Part shown: positions 9,801 through 18,800 of the stretch, in pieces
How the letters are laid out: every line of letters starts with the position of its first letter
Numbering within the stretch: the first letter of the stretch is position 1
Assembly (NCBI GenBank): GCA_021234155.1
Contig: JAJEKV010000240.1
Span: forward strand, 498,001 to 562,000
From: Isoetes taiwanensis
Taxonomy: Eukaryota; Streptophyta; Lycopodiopsida; Isoetales; Isoetaceae
Direction of reading: 5' to 3'
DNA: 64,000 nucleotides
Position numbers and translations under genes: made by a program
Notes under the pieces: model-generated
Database searches by the model: none
Seen by the model: only the letters and a program-made list of their open reading frames with translations
What the model was told of the DNA's origin: nothing

Positions 9801-12548
9801 TTGTTCTATATGTCATGCAATTTCCTTTCTTTCAACATTTCGCTTATTGCTATGATTAAGTCGGGATAGACCGGGGCATGTTGTTCATTTATTTTTCATT
9901 TCATGTCTCTAATTACGTGGGAGTGCTATGGATGTCCATATAATTAGTCTGGGTTACTCGTTGGTTCTTTAATTTTATCCAGGTGTTCCCCAGGTGTCGG
10001 CCAATGCATGCTCTTTTCTCATATGGTTCCAGTTATTTCTCTTGGTTGCTTTTTGAGGGCCTATGCACGCTTTCTTGTCATACAGTCTCAGTTTTTCGCG
10101 CCTTTGAGGGCTTATTATTTATTGGCATTGTATGACATTAGTGATAGACATCTTCGTTCTTCTATTTTCTCCTTGCATGTTCGTCATATTTCTCGTATTT
10201 CATTCTATTTCCTTTCATTCCTATTTTTATTTTACATTTTCATAGTTCTTCTTTTTTCTCCTTGCATGTTCGTCATATTTCTCGTATTTCATTCTATTTC
10301 CTTTCATTCCTATTTCTATTTTACATTTTCGTATCGCCTGACGTGTTTGGTCTATGTTATGGTTATCTTGTCCCATACGTGTTTGGCCTCTTTTTTCGTG
10401 TTGGCGTTCGTTTTTACTTCTTCATGCTTGATCAATTCTTGTTATATCACCTCTGTTGATGTCCTTCTTCCTTGATGCTCTTTATATATTCATTGCTCAG
10501 CGATTCTATGCAATTCTAGCCGCATTCGTTTGGCTATTGCATCGTTTGCACCTTAGATCGTCGGTCTTGGTATCACACATTTTGTTGGTGTTTTTTCCTC
10601 ATGGTTGGTTGGTAGGTCCGCTCATTACATATGTGTGTTGGCATGGGAAAGTTATGTTTCTCGATTTAATCACTCTTTTCTTGACATATAGTTTTCTATA
10701 GTTGGATGTCTAGTTGTTTACTTTGCTCTTTCATAAAATTTATGTCGGTCCATTCTTTACGACCAGTTTTATATGCCACATTTCTCTTGGTCAATTCTTT
10801 TCGGTGTTAATGCTAGGGTGTCTCTTTCTATCTTGTAGAGGTGGTATCTCTTGCCCATTTCATTATGGTTGGGTTTCTTCTTCTTGTTCATTCAATTTAA
10901 CGGCATGGCAGGGTTGAAGTTTGAATTGGTTTTTTCTAGTGGCTTGCTTGCATTACTATTTCTAGAGGCATTTGACCTATCTCTTTTCTTTTGGTCCTCA
11001 CCTCATGATTTTTCTTGGTTTTTTTTTTTTTTTTTTTGCCCCGTATCTCATATTTCCCCCTCGTATTCCTTTTTGCTCTTCATCCTTCATTAACCTCTTG
11101 CATTGCCATAAGCTCGTTTCTCGGTTTTTCCTTTTGCCTCTGTTCCTTATTTGTCATCTCTGTGTTTTAACCTCTTGAATCCTCTTGTGTTTCTTGTCTT
11201 GTCCCCTTCGTTTCTCATCTTGGTTTGCCTTGGTTCTTTTTGCTCTGTTGGTGTCCATTGATCATGCTTTGCTCCTTGATCTTTTTTATCCTTGTTTCTC
11301 CATTGGCCTTGCTTAGCCCTTTCTTCCTTATTTATCCCATCTAATCGATTCTGGTCATCTTGTTTTACCAATTTGTCTCATTTGCTCCATCCTTTGGTTT
11401 ATCTTTGTGCTACGTTACTTTTGTTCTTATAGTGGTCTCTTGTCCATGTGTCTTGTTCTCTCCATTTGTCAGTTCTCTCTGTTTACTAGCCTAGTTCTTT
11501 TTCTTTGGTCGTCTCACCTTATGATTTTTCCTTAGTTATTTTTTCTGGATTTCATATTTTTCTCTCTGAGTTCCTTCTTTGCTCTTTATCTTTCGTTAAC
11601 CTCTTGCATGGCTTTATGCTCGTTTCTCTGCCCTAGTTCCTTATTATTTGTCTTTTCGTCATTTGACCACTTGTATCGTCTTAGTTTTTTCTTTTCTTGC
11701 CTTGTCTTCTTCTTTTCTCATCGTGATTCGCCTGGTTCTCTTTGCTATGTTCGTGTCCACATTTTCAATCGGTTTTATTAGATTCTACATGCTTCAGTAT
11801 GGGTTTGGTGTGCTCCATTTGCTATACACTCCTCATTATCTCGGTAGCTCCATTTTGATATCATTTCTCTATTTTGGTTGTGTTTGCATTGTTTCCTTAA
11901 TTTATTTTCTTTAGCTTATTGTTTCGTTTAACTCTAGTGACATTATTACTATATTAGTCACATTGGTTCCTTCTTTGGTTTCTTTGTCTTCTTGCTCTTT
12001 TTCTATTGCTAGTTAGGATAGTTTGCTTTTATAGTATCTTTGTTAGTGTAGTATTTATTGGACATTAGTCATTTGAGATCGTTACTTTGATGATGACATC
12101 ATGTTCGTGGCTCTGTCTGCTGTTGTCCCATACGTTCATTCCCTCATCTCTTACTGCATTTTTCCATTGTCTTCTTCATTCTTATGTTCCCGTTTCTATC
12201 TCTCATAGCATTCCTCCATCGTGTTCTCCTTCATTTTTATTTATTCCATTGTTTGCATTCCGGCATTACTTGCTCTTTCTGCTTCTTCATTGTGCCTTTG
12301 TCTCTGTCTTCTCTTTATCCCCTTTTTCCTCCATTTTTTCTTATTTTCCTTTTCCTTCGTTTTACTCTGATTGCCGTCAGCATTATCTATGCATTCTTTT
12401 CCAGTGACCTTGTAGACTCGTTTCTCCCTTTCTTTATACTATACTTTTCTCTTTAGCTTCTCTTCCTTTCAGTTTCCATGCTGAGTAGTTTTTTGAGTTT
12501 GTTCCTCTTCTATCGGCCAGTATATGCCTATCATAGGACCCATCCTAG
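6828..12548 (+). mobile_element. Pyrimidine-rich element A, unclassified non-autonomous
   Basis: A 5.7 kb segment with plus strand dominated by T and C and no credible gene on either strand. Its first 155 bp (from GCCACGG) recur at the start of element B, and its last 40 bp (CGGCCAGTATATGCC to ATCCTAG) recur at the end of B, but the interiors differ. Near the left end is a perfect 11-bp hairpin, GGTTCTATTGC / GCAATAGAACC with a 4-nt loop. GAAT flanks both ends. There are no terminal inverted repeats. Internal duplications include 7145-7250 (two 58-bp units with ATCAGATCTTCTGAT), 10165-10340 (two units of about 92 bp) and an imperfect repeat of about 270 bp (10985-11260 and 11505-11770). The CTAG-like 3' end recalls Helitrons, but the 5' TC and the A/T target rule are absent. 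Confidence 0.65.
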
Positions 12549-12552
12549 GAAT

Positions 12553-13196
12553 GCCACGGTTCTATTGCGACAGCAATAGAACCGACATTCCTTGGATGGG
12601 GACGTCCCTTTGTCACTCCTCCTATTTATTCAGCCTCTCTTCATTGTTCTATCATCGGCATTCTCTTGAGCTAGATTTCTCCTTCTTCTCTATCCTATCA
12701 CTTTCCCTCACCCTCCCTCCCTTGATGGTTTTTTCATTTGATCGTGTTCGTTATTTCTTTTTCTATGTGCTTTAAATTTGCATTCTTTATTTCCTCAGTG
12801 TGGCTTTGTGGCCTTTTGAGGCATACTTATTGGTTTACTCTTTCTCGGCATGGCACTAGTATTTTATTTATTCATTCATGTTTTCTCTCGGTGTGGCAGT
12901 GTAGCCTCTGAGTCAATATTTATTATTCATGTTTTCTCTCGGCGTGGCGCTGTTGCCTCCGAGATCATATGTATTTTTTTTTCGGCGTGGTATTTGTAGC
13001 CTCGAGGCTGACACTAATCGGTTGTTTTTTCCTGCGATGGTCATTCCGCGGACGGTTCCCGATTGGTCGGCTGTTGTTTCTTTCTCGGCGTGGCCCTGGA
13101 GCCTCCGAGTCTTCTTGTCTATGGCATCTAACTCATTGACGGGTTATTTTTCTTGCAGAATCGGCCAGTATATGCCTATCATAGGACCCATCCTAG
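12553..13196 (+). mobile_element. Element B, short tandem relative of A
   Basis: A 644-bp element with the same first 155 bp and last 40 bp as element A, joined head-to-tail to it across one GAAT. The interior holds five copies of a motif of about 26 nt that itself pairs (CTCGGCGTGGC ... GCCTCCGAG) at about 12844, 12886, 12937, 12982 and 13084. Just before the shared 3' end is TTTTTCTTGCAG, which looks like a splice acceptor. GAAT-A-GAAT-B-GAAT fits two sequential insertions with a 4-bp target duplication. Confidence 0.68.
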
Positions 13197-13224
13197 GAAT
13201 CTCATTTTCTGTCCTGGCGCGACG

Positions 13225-13322
13225 CTAGAATTCTATAACTTAACTTAATTAAGCTAGATTAAACACATTATTTACCCACAAAATTCTTTATATTAACAAA
13301 ATTTTCTGTTATTTACAAAATC
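13225..13322. other. 3' flank of the H3-like gene
   Basis: About 100 bp of AT-rich sequence follows the TGA of the H3-like gene on the minus strand, up to the split hairpin. I see no clear polyadenylation signal beyond general A/T richness. Confidence 0.4.
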
Positions 13323-14218
13323 TCAAGGGCGTTCTCCCTTGATGTGCCTGGCAAGATACATATCCTGCCTCATGAGGGTGACCCTCTTTGCGTGTACTGT
13401 GCAGGCCTCTGCTGCCTCCTGTAAGCACAGCAACATTTCATCGGTCACGCGCATGTCCGTGTTGTACTCCTGGATTACTTCACGGACCAAGCGTTGAAAG
13501 CGGTGCGGGGGATCAAGAGTCCGTAACTCATTTGGAAGTGTGGGATTTCTTTGAGGGCTCTGCTCCATGCGCTTGCTCTTTGCTCGCTTCTTTCACGGTG
13601 CTCTAGGAGGCTTGGGCTTTGGTGGTGGCGGCTTCAGGGTCTGACTCCTCGTCGGGTGTCCGCCTTCAATTGTCCGTACCCTGTGCTGCTGGTAATAGGC
13701 ATTGTATGCCTCCCACTTCGCCATATAGGCGTTGTGCTCCTTAATCTTCTTCGATAGACCTTGGTAGGGTCTATCATGTATGCCTCCCGTTGTGGCAGCG
13801 GGGCTTTAACCTGTCCACGTCGGGGAAGGTGAAGACCTTAGCGGTATCCCGGTGGCGCTCATCGAGTACCACCGACTCGGTACTTCCTTCTCCACGGGTG
13901 GGGGTTTTGAAGAACTCGCCCCCTCTGTGTTGGGGACATAATCATCGTCAAGTCGTCGATCGATGGCGAGTGCATTCACTGACGGCTCATTGATGGCCGG
14001 GGCCTGGCGGCTTACCAACCTTGACGACTCTTCTGCCGCCCGCCTTGATGCTCTTGGCCTTCCTCTTCTTCGGCCCGCCGGCTGTGGTTGGGTCGTCTTC
14101 CCGGTTCTTCGTCCTCTGCTCCCGGCGGCGCTCCTTGTCTTCATACTTACTGATGAAGGCCGCGAGGTCTGCTTCTTCGGCGAGGGGGCTAAGCGCATGC
14201 CTTTGCATTGCCTCTCTG

Positions 14219-14303
<85 letters not shown>

Positions 14304-14615
14304 CTCCTCCTGCAGACGGGCCCAAGCCTCGAGTTGCTCCTCGACTGTCGGCTGCCCTATCTGTTCCCGTTGCTCCCTGCTTCTCCTCTCCTCCTCTGCG
14401 ATCTCCTCGAGAATTTGCTCCATAATGTCTGGCCGCTCCTCCTCTATGACCTCCGTTTGGTCGCTCTGGTCCGATCCCTCCTCCTCATTTGGAAGAAGAT
14501 TAAGCCTTCTTGGGAAAAGGCGTTCTTGCAGTATCCTCTGAATCAGGCCGGGGTCACTGGCGCTGGAGGATCCGCGTCGGCGGGGCTTCCTGGCGGTCTG
14601 CTTTGTGCGGGCCAT
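13323..14615 (-). pseudogene. Histone H3-like gene inside the retrotransposon
   Basis: The ATG (14615-14613, good context AAACATGG) opens MARTKQTARKPRRRG: the first nine H3 residues are exact, including K4 and K9; S10 is P. A long insert follows: an acidic helix (IMEQILEEIAEEERRSRE), an (ER)n run encoded by a CT microsatellite, then, in the shifted frame, an NLS-like GGPKKRKAKS, and a YQGLSKKIKEHNAYMAKWEA segment. The C-terminal 81 codons (13568-13323) are a histone fold: [24 protein letters not shown], then [21 protein letters not shown] and TGA. By hand, about 35 of 59 aligned residues equal canonical H3. Eleven residues of helix 2 are missing as a clean 33-bp in-frame gap. RVTLMRQD resembles CENH3 (RVTLMRKD), while GERP resembles canonical H3. 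At least three frameshifts (one at the microsatellite) and a TGA at 13593-13595 break this copy. Confidence 0.82.
14217..14302. repeat. (TC)n microsatellite within the H3-like gene
   Basis: About 43 TC units, coding for alternating Arg and Glu on the minus strand. Length change here explains the frame jump between the H3 tail and the basic NLS-like segment downstream. Confidence 0.95.
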
Positions 14616-14716
14616 GTTTGACGGTTGGCCGATCCGAGCTATGCGCCAGAAGATCGCCTTGGCAAAGGAGAGCAGATTTCTAAGCAGGGTACGCGAAAAT
14701 GAGGGGGTCGAGGTCT

Positions 14717-14728
14717 ATTTATAGGGGC
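14717..14728 (-). promoter_or_regulatory. TATA box of the H3-like gene
   Basis: The minus strand reads CCTATAAATAG, about 105 bp upstream of the H3-like ATG. This gives the gene its own promoter, separate from the LTR. Confidence 0.65.
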
Positions 14729-14800
14729 AATTTTAGGTCAAACTTCAAACTACCTTTTTGGGTTGCCTAAAACATCTAAAACACCTAAATTTAAACATGG

Positions 14801-14865
14801 TCTCACACGTTGCGCCCAGCCCGAAAATGAAAAGCTCATTTCCTGCTCTGGCGCGACGTGTGAGA
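14801..14865. repeat. Hairpin repeat copy 3
   Basis: Arms TCTCACACGTTGCGCC and GGCGCGACGTGTGAGA around a loop containing AAAATGA and TCATTT, which can extend pairing. It starts about 75 bp upstream of the TATA box of the H3-like gene. Confidence 0.87.
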
Positions 14866-15002
14866 CATGGTGGGGCCTACTGCTAGATTTTATGTTTTCT
14901 ACACATATAACATGCTCATTTTACTAATTCTTAATTCAAAATTAGAATTATCAAGTTAATTTTCTGTGATTCATGACATTTCTTAATGTTTCAAGCTGAA
15001 TG

Positions 15003-15063
15003 TCTCACACGTTGCGCCCAGCCCGAAAATGAGAATCTCATTATCCGTCTGGGTGACGTGAGA
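15003..15063. repeat. Hairpin repeat copy 4
   Basis: Same left arm as the others (TCTCACACGTTGCGCC); the right arm is shorter (TGGGTGACGTGAGA). The centre GAAAATGAGAATCTCATT is uninterrupted and shows the ancestral target of the A/B insertion. Confidence 0.82.
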
Positions 15064-15243
15064 CCACCCTACTTTTTGAAGGTTGGCTCACCAATTTTAG
15101 TCTTTTTATGTTTTCATTCATTTTAACTGTTACTAGCTTAGCATGAACTACAAAAATGAGAAAAAAATTTCCCATTTTTCGAGGTTTAAGGATCCTATCA
15201 GTTAGTACTAATGGGAGCATGGTCAGTGCTTTGCTCTTGGTCA

Positions 15244-15267
15244 CCAAGAACATTGCTCGATACCCTT
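15244..15267 (-). other. Primer-binding site (initiator Met tRNA-like)
   Basis: Directly after the LTR end, the minus strand reads AAGGGTATCGAGCAATGTT. This matches the usual plant gypsy site TGGTATCAGAGC apart from one missing A and the first bases. It identifies 15268-16911 as a 5' LTR and sets the element's direction. Confidence 0.65.
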
Positions 15268-16911
15268 TGTGATGTCCCCTTTCAGTATACGGTGCACTCA
15301 CCGTATACAAAGCGGGGGAGTTCATCCCCATACCGGTTCGATGCCGTCTGGGGCCCTCCACATGACACTACAACCGTGGCCGGGCTCCGATTGGGAAGAG
15401 TGAAGGGGTCATTTTACCCCGATCTCCCTCGGGGCCTACCTAGGCTAAGAAGGCGTAAACATACATGTCGTTATATAGCATAAGCACATATCCACCTCGA
15501 AGGGTGGTCCATCACATCTGCATAACAAGGTGAGCACAATACATAGGGTGAGTCCTACCCAAGGCTCGAGACTCAAGGGGTTGGCCGGCGGCTTGGGTCT
15601 CCGTGAGTTCATTTGCGCATGAATTCATGGCAATGGATTTGGTGGCATATGAACATGGCATAGGGTTGTCCACTCCATCCGCCCTCCTGTGCACACTTTG
15701 CGAGTAGTAGGCTGAAAAGTGTCGGGGGGACCTCGAGTAGCCCGCGGATGCATAGCCAAAGGGGCTATTCCCGGGTTTCATCTCCCGGTTCCGATGGGGC
15801 AGGAAGGGATCACTCCCTCGGAGGTCTACATGCCGACTCAAGGTGACTAGAGGGCCACCGCCCAGATTCGACTGAACCCACTGGAAAGTGTACACCACTT
15901 CACGGGTGTCGAGTCCATGCCTCACCCGCACTCAGTGGTGAGCCATTAGACCTAGTCACAATGATCCCTGGTAGGCCTTACACACCGGAGGGATCTTCAG
16001 AGAGTGGGACATGAACCTCCTTCTCGGCCCGCCCGGCCCTTCACCCACAACTTTGGTGTGGCTCTTGTACACAGAGCCGAATCTATAGTGTGCTAGAGAG
16101 GCTAATCTAGGAGCATCTACTACCAAGCTTTAGGTCTCTACGCCCCTTCCCAATACAAGGAGTTCATAGAAATACATCATCCACATACATCACAGAAGAA
16201 CTAAAGAACTATATCTAATCTATCTCATAGAGTTAGGTTCTTTAGTTAGAGTCTGGTATCTAGAGAGCTGCTATGGGCAATTTAATAGGCTAAACCTACT
16301 AATTCTATGACTGAAACATGGTTTAAGCTATTAAATTGCCTAAATACCTGATCCTTGAGTGGCTCCTCCTGACCTGAGCTCGACCATCCTGCTGAAACGC
16401 TCGAATTAAGGGAAACTAATGGTGCAATTCTCCCAGGCAGAGTCTGGGAGGCGGTTTTGGCTCTTGAGGCAGCCAAAACAGAGCTCTAAAACCCTAGAAA
16501 CGAAAAATGGGTAAGTTAGGGTTTCCCTCCTTTAATAGACATGGGGTTGGCTAGGGTTTCCAATTATCCCCTTTAGGCATGTGGGATAATTGGGAATGGG
16601 CCCACTGGCCTTTAATGGCTAGGTGGCAAAATGTGCCCACATGGAAATGTGTGCCCACATTAATGTGTGCATTGGAAAATGTGCACATTAATTGCACACT
16701 TGGGTATGGCCCACTTGGCATCAAGTGTCCATATGGAAATGTGTGCCCACATTAATGTGTACATTGGGAAAATGTGCACATTAATAGTTGCACATATCCC
16801 TTGCAAGTTGCCCCTAGGGCTACCCACCTGGCTACACGTTAGCGTACACGTCAGTCGGAGTGGCGTGTACACGTGACGAGGCAGTACCGTATACTATTCT
16901 GGAACGTCACA
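15268..16911 (-). repeat. 5' LTR of the giant chromovirus (1644 bp)
   Basis: Begins TGTGACGTTCCAG at 16911 and ends GACATCACA at 15268 (minus strand). It matches the plus-strand LTR at several points: the start (TGTGAC, then TTCYAG), TTGTATTGGGAAGGGG near 16160, GCACAGGAGGGCGGATGGAG near 15680, and the 3' end (CCGTATAC near 15310). A TATTAAAGG box near 16540 aligns with CTATAAAGG of the plus LTR. U3 holds a direct repeat (about 16640-16700 and 16730-16795) built on ATGTGTGCCCACATTAATGTG. Confidence 0.87.
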
Positions 16912-17159
16912 AATTTCTTCAAGTCCATGAAGGGCTCTCGTCGATGAACACTCCTTGTCCCCATGTATTAGATGTATAAAAATGTTTTAAAACTTCTCCT
17001 CTATAATTTACAAGTTTGATATATCAATTATCGTAACTCATTGTTGACTTATAAGTTGAATTCCAACTTGATTTCTTTTATGGTTAATAGCAATGAACCC
17101 GTGAATGATGTTATATGATGTATAACTTAAATAACAACATTGATGAGTAATACTTGCAG

Positions 17160-18365
17160 CTAGCAACACCGGCCCAGGGTCTCAAGGCCAGGGTCGGCAA
17201 CACCAGTGGCAGCCCAGAAACCTGTTCGGCCAAAAGCATGATGAAGACCAGGACATGACAGTCAAAGCAACCAACACAAGATTAACACATATGAGAAATC
17301 AAATGCAGCAATTACTATAGTGGGCAACACTGCTAATCACGCACAAGAATATGAGCCAGCACCACCTCCACCACCGAGAGACCTTGATGAAGCTCTTCAG
17401 TTGTTGAGGGAAGAAGCCTAAGGTACTGAGAAGAATAGGAAGAGGAAAAGAAGAAGCAGGAGGAGCCTATCTCCTTCCAGCTCTAGCAGATCAGAGACCT
17501 CAGACAGTGAATCCCGAAGTAGCTTGGAGAGCGGGTGAGACAGTTCTCAAGGTAGGGATAAGAACAGAAAAACAGACGACTATCAAAAGAAGGTAGACAG
17601 CGCAATGAGCAATATGTGGAAGACAGAAAATTGGGGCAGTTCTCGGGCAAGGATAGGTCGGGGATGGAGGCAGAGGCGTGGCTAGATGAAATGGAGGAAT
17701 TTAGAAATTTCTGAAGGACAAAGACATATGCAAGGTAGCAACAGCGAACCTAATTGGGCCAGCCAGAATTTGGTTTGATGAGAAATAATTGCAGGTTCAG
17801 AACCTTTAGCAAGGCATTTCGTAAGCATTATGTCCCGAGATCCCACACGAATAGACAGATACAACAGTTTTACAGGTTGGATCAGGGCAACTTGTCCGTG
17901 GCCAAGCACATTAGAGAGTTTATGAGGTTGAGACTCAATGTCCCAAGGATCACGGAAAGACAAGCAGTGGATGGGTACATCGAAGGGCTGAACAGCAACA
18001 TTAAGAGGTTGGTTCGAGCAATCAACCCAAAGACAGTCAGGGAGGCTGAGGATAAGGCTTTGAGCTTAGAGGAAGCACCAGTAACTCCAGGGCAGAAACA
18101 ACTACTATACAAAGGGAAGGCATCGAGACAGTATCAACCGAGGCAAGCACCCTTCACTCCAGCAGGGAGTCAGTAACAAGGGAAATCAGACAGGAAAGGG
18201 TCTTATGGGGAGCGCAAATAGCAGGACACCTCAGGGGGAAAGTCAGTAAGATTCGCTTAGACAGCATCCCCAAAGAGAAAAGACAGGAATGCATAGAGAA
18301 AAAGTTGTGCTTCCGGTGCTTCTAGCCAGGGCACCGAACGCACAACTGCCCTTTTGTTATGCAGG
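17160..18365 (+). pseudogene. Gag with CCHC zinc knuckle
   Basis: A charged N-terminal part (17160-17640, PPPPPRDLDEALQLLREEA, then an Arg/Ser-rich stretch) leads to the capsid-like segment FRTFSKAFRKHYVPRS at 17790-17845 and VAKHIREFMRLRLNVPRI near 17900. The zinc knuckle CFRCF-stop-PGHRTHNC (CX2CX4HX4C) lies at about 18308-18350 with TAG where another residue is expected. Gag binds and packages the genomic RNA. A frameshift at about 17715-17760 and several stops disable it. Confidence 0.83.
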
Positions 18366-18479
18366 CGGCATTGGCTGAGCTGAACGACTAGGAATCGCCA
18401 ACCGAAGGGGATAGCGAGGAAGGCGACCAACAGGAACCCCAAGACTACATAGAAGGTGAGTAAAATTTGCGCCGCCATT

Positions 18480-18800
18480 GAGTCAGGGGAGGTTAAGAAT
18501 TAGTCTACAGTCATCTCGGCAGAAGGAATCATAGATAGCAAGCCATATATAGTCTTGAAAGACGCAGGTAGTTCCCATAATTTTGCCTCTCCGAGGCTAG
18601 CCGCTCTCATGAAAAATAAGATTCTAATGTCAAAGCCTAGACCAGTCAGCATGGCAAGCGGCGATCCGCCACACTAGGGGGAGGAGAATTCATTTTGAAA
18701 TAGACCTTAATGGAAGCAAATGGCCTATGTGTGCGGAAGTCATGGACATTGGGAAGTATAACTTGATAGTAGAAGTTCCCGAGGCCAGCGAAAGCTATGA
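18480..18800 (+). pseudogene. Aspartic protease remnant
   Basis: The segment DSKPYIVLKDAGSSHNFASP (about 18535-18590) is the retropepsin active-site region; the motif is DAG instead of DSG. Stops and shifts follow before the frame that continues into RT. The substitution means cleavage activity may have changed or been lost before the other lesions. Confidence 0.78.

Larger units (their letters stand above)
6793..13224. repeat. Hairpin repeat copy 2, split by insertion
   Basis: The left arm is at 6793-6827 (GCCTCGCACGTTGCGCC, then a loop half ending GAGAAT) and the right arm at 13201-13224 (CTCATTTTC, then GTCCTGGCGCGACG). Copy 4 (15003-15063) shows the uninterrupted centre GAAAATGAGAATCTCATT. 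The insertion of elements A and B therefore fell in the loop of this hairpin, with GAAT as target duplication (6824-6827 and 13197-13200). Confidence 0.82.
1..16911 (-). mobile_element. Giant Ty3/gypsy chromovirus copy with two accessory genes
   Basis: Read on the minus strand, the order is 5' LTR, primer-binding site, H3-like gene, unknown accessory gene, gag, protease, RT, RNase H, integrase. The integrase tail runs off the window, so the chromodomain and 3' LTR are not seen. All parts share one orientation. The gag-pol is nearly residue-for-residue the same family as the plus-strand copy at 17.2-21.9 kb, and the LTR matches the plus-strand LTR at 26945-30734. Excluding the 6.37 kb insertion at 6828-13200, the visible element is about 10.5 kb. 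Many frameshifts and stops show it is dead. That the accessory genes belong to the element is inferred from their position between PBS and gag and from their shared promoter module. The alternative is host sequence trapped between two retroelement fragments. Confidence 0.72.

Noticed and set aside
7587-12456. Many Phe/Leu/Ser-rich open frames in the pyrimidine-rich element
   Set aside because: They arise from T/C-rich composition; no family motif, start context or conserved frame supports any of them.
6828-13200. Reading A and B as an LTR retrotransposon with B as 3' LTR
   Set aside because: Only the first 155 bp and last 40 bp match; a true LTR pair would match along its whole length, and the left region of A lacks the shared right-end sequence.
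13963-14621. Long plus-strand Leu/Ser-rich open frames opposite the H3-like gene
   Set aside because: They are created by the TC microsatellite and by reading the antisense of the H3-like gene; the minus strand carries the recognisable protein.
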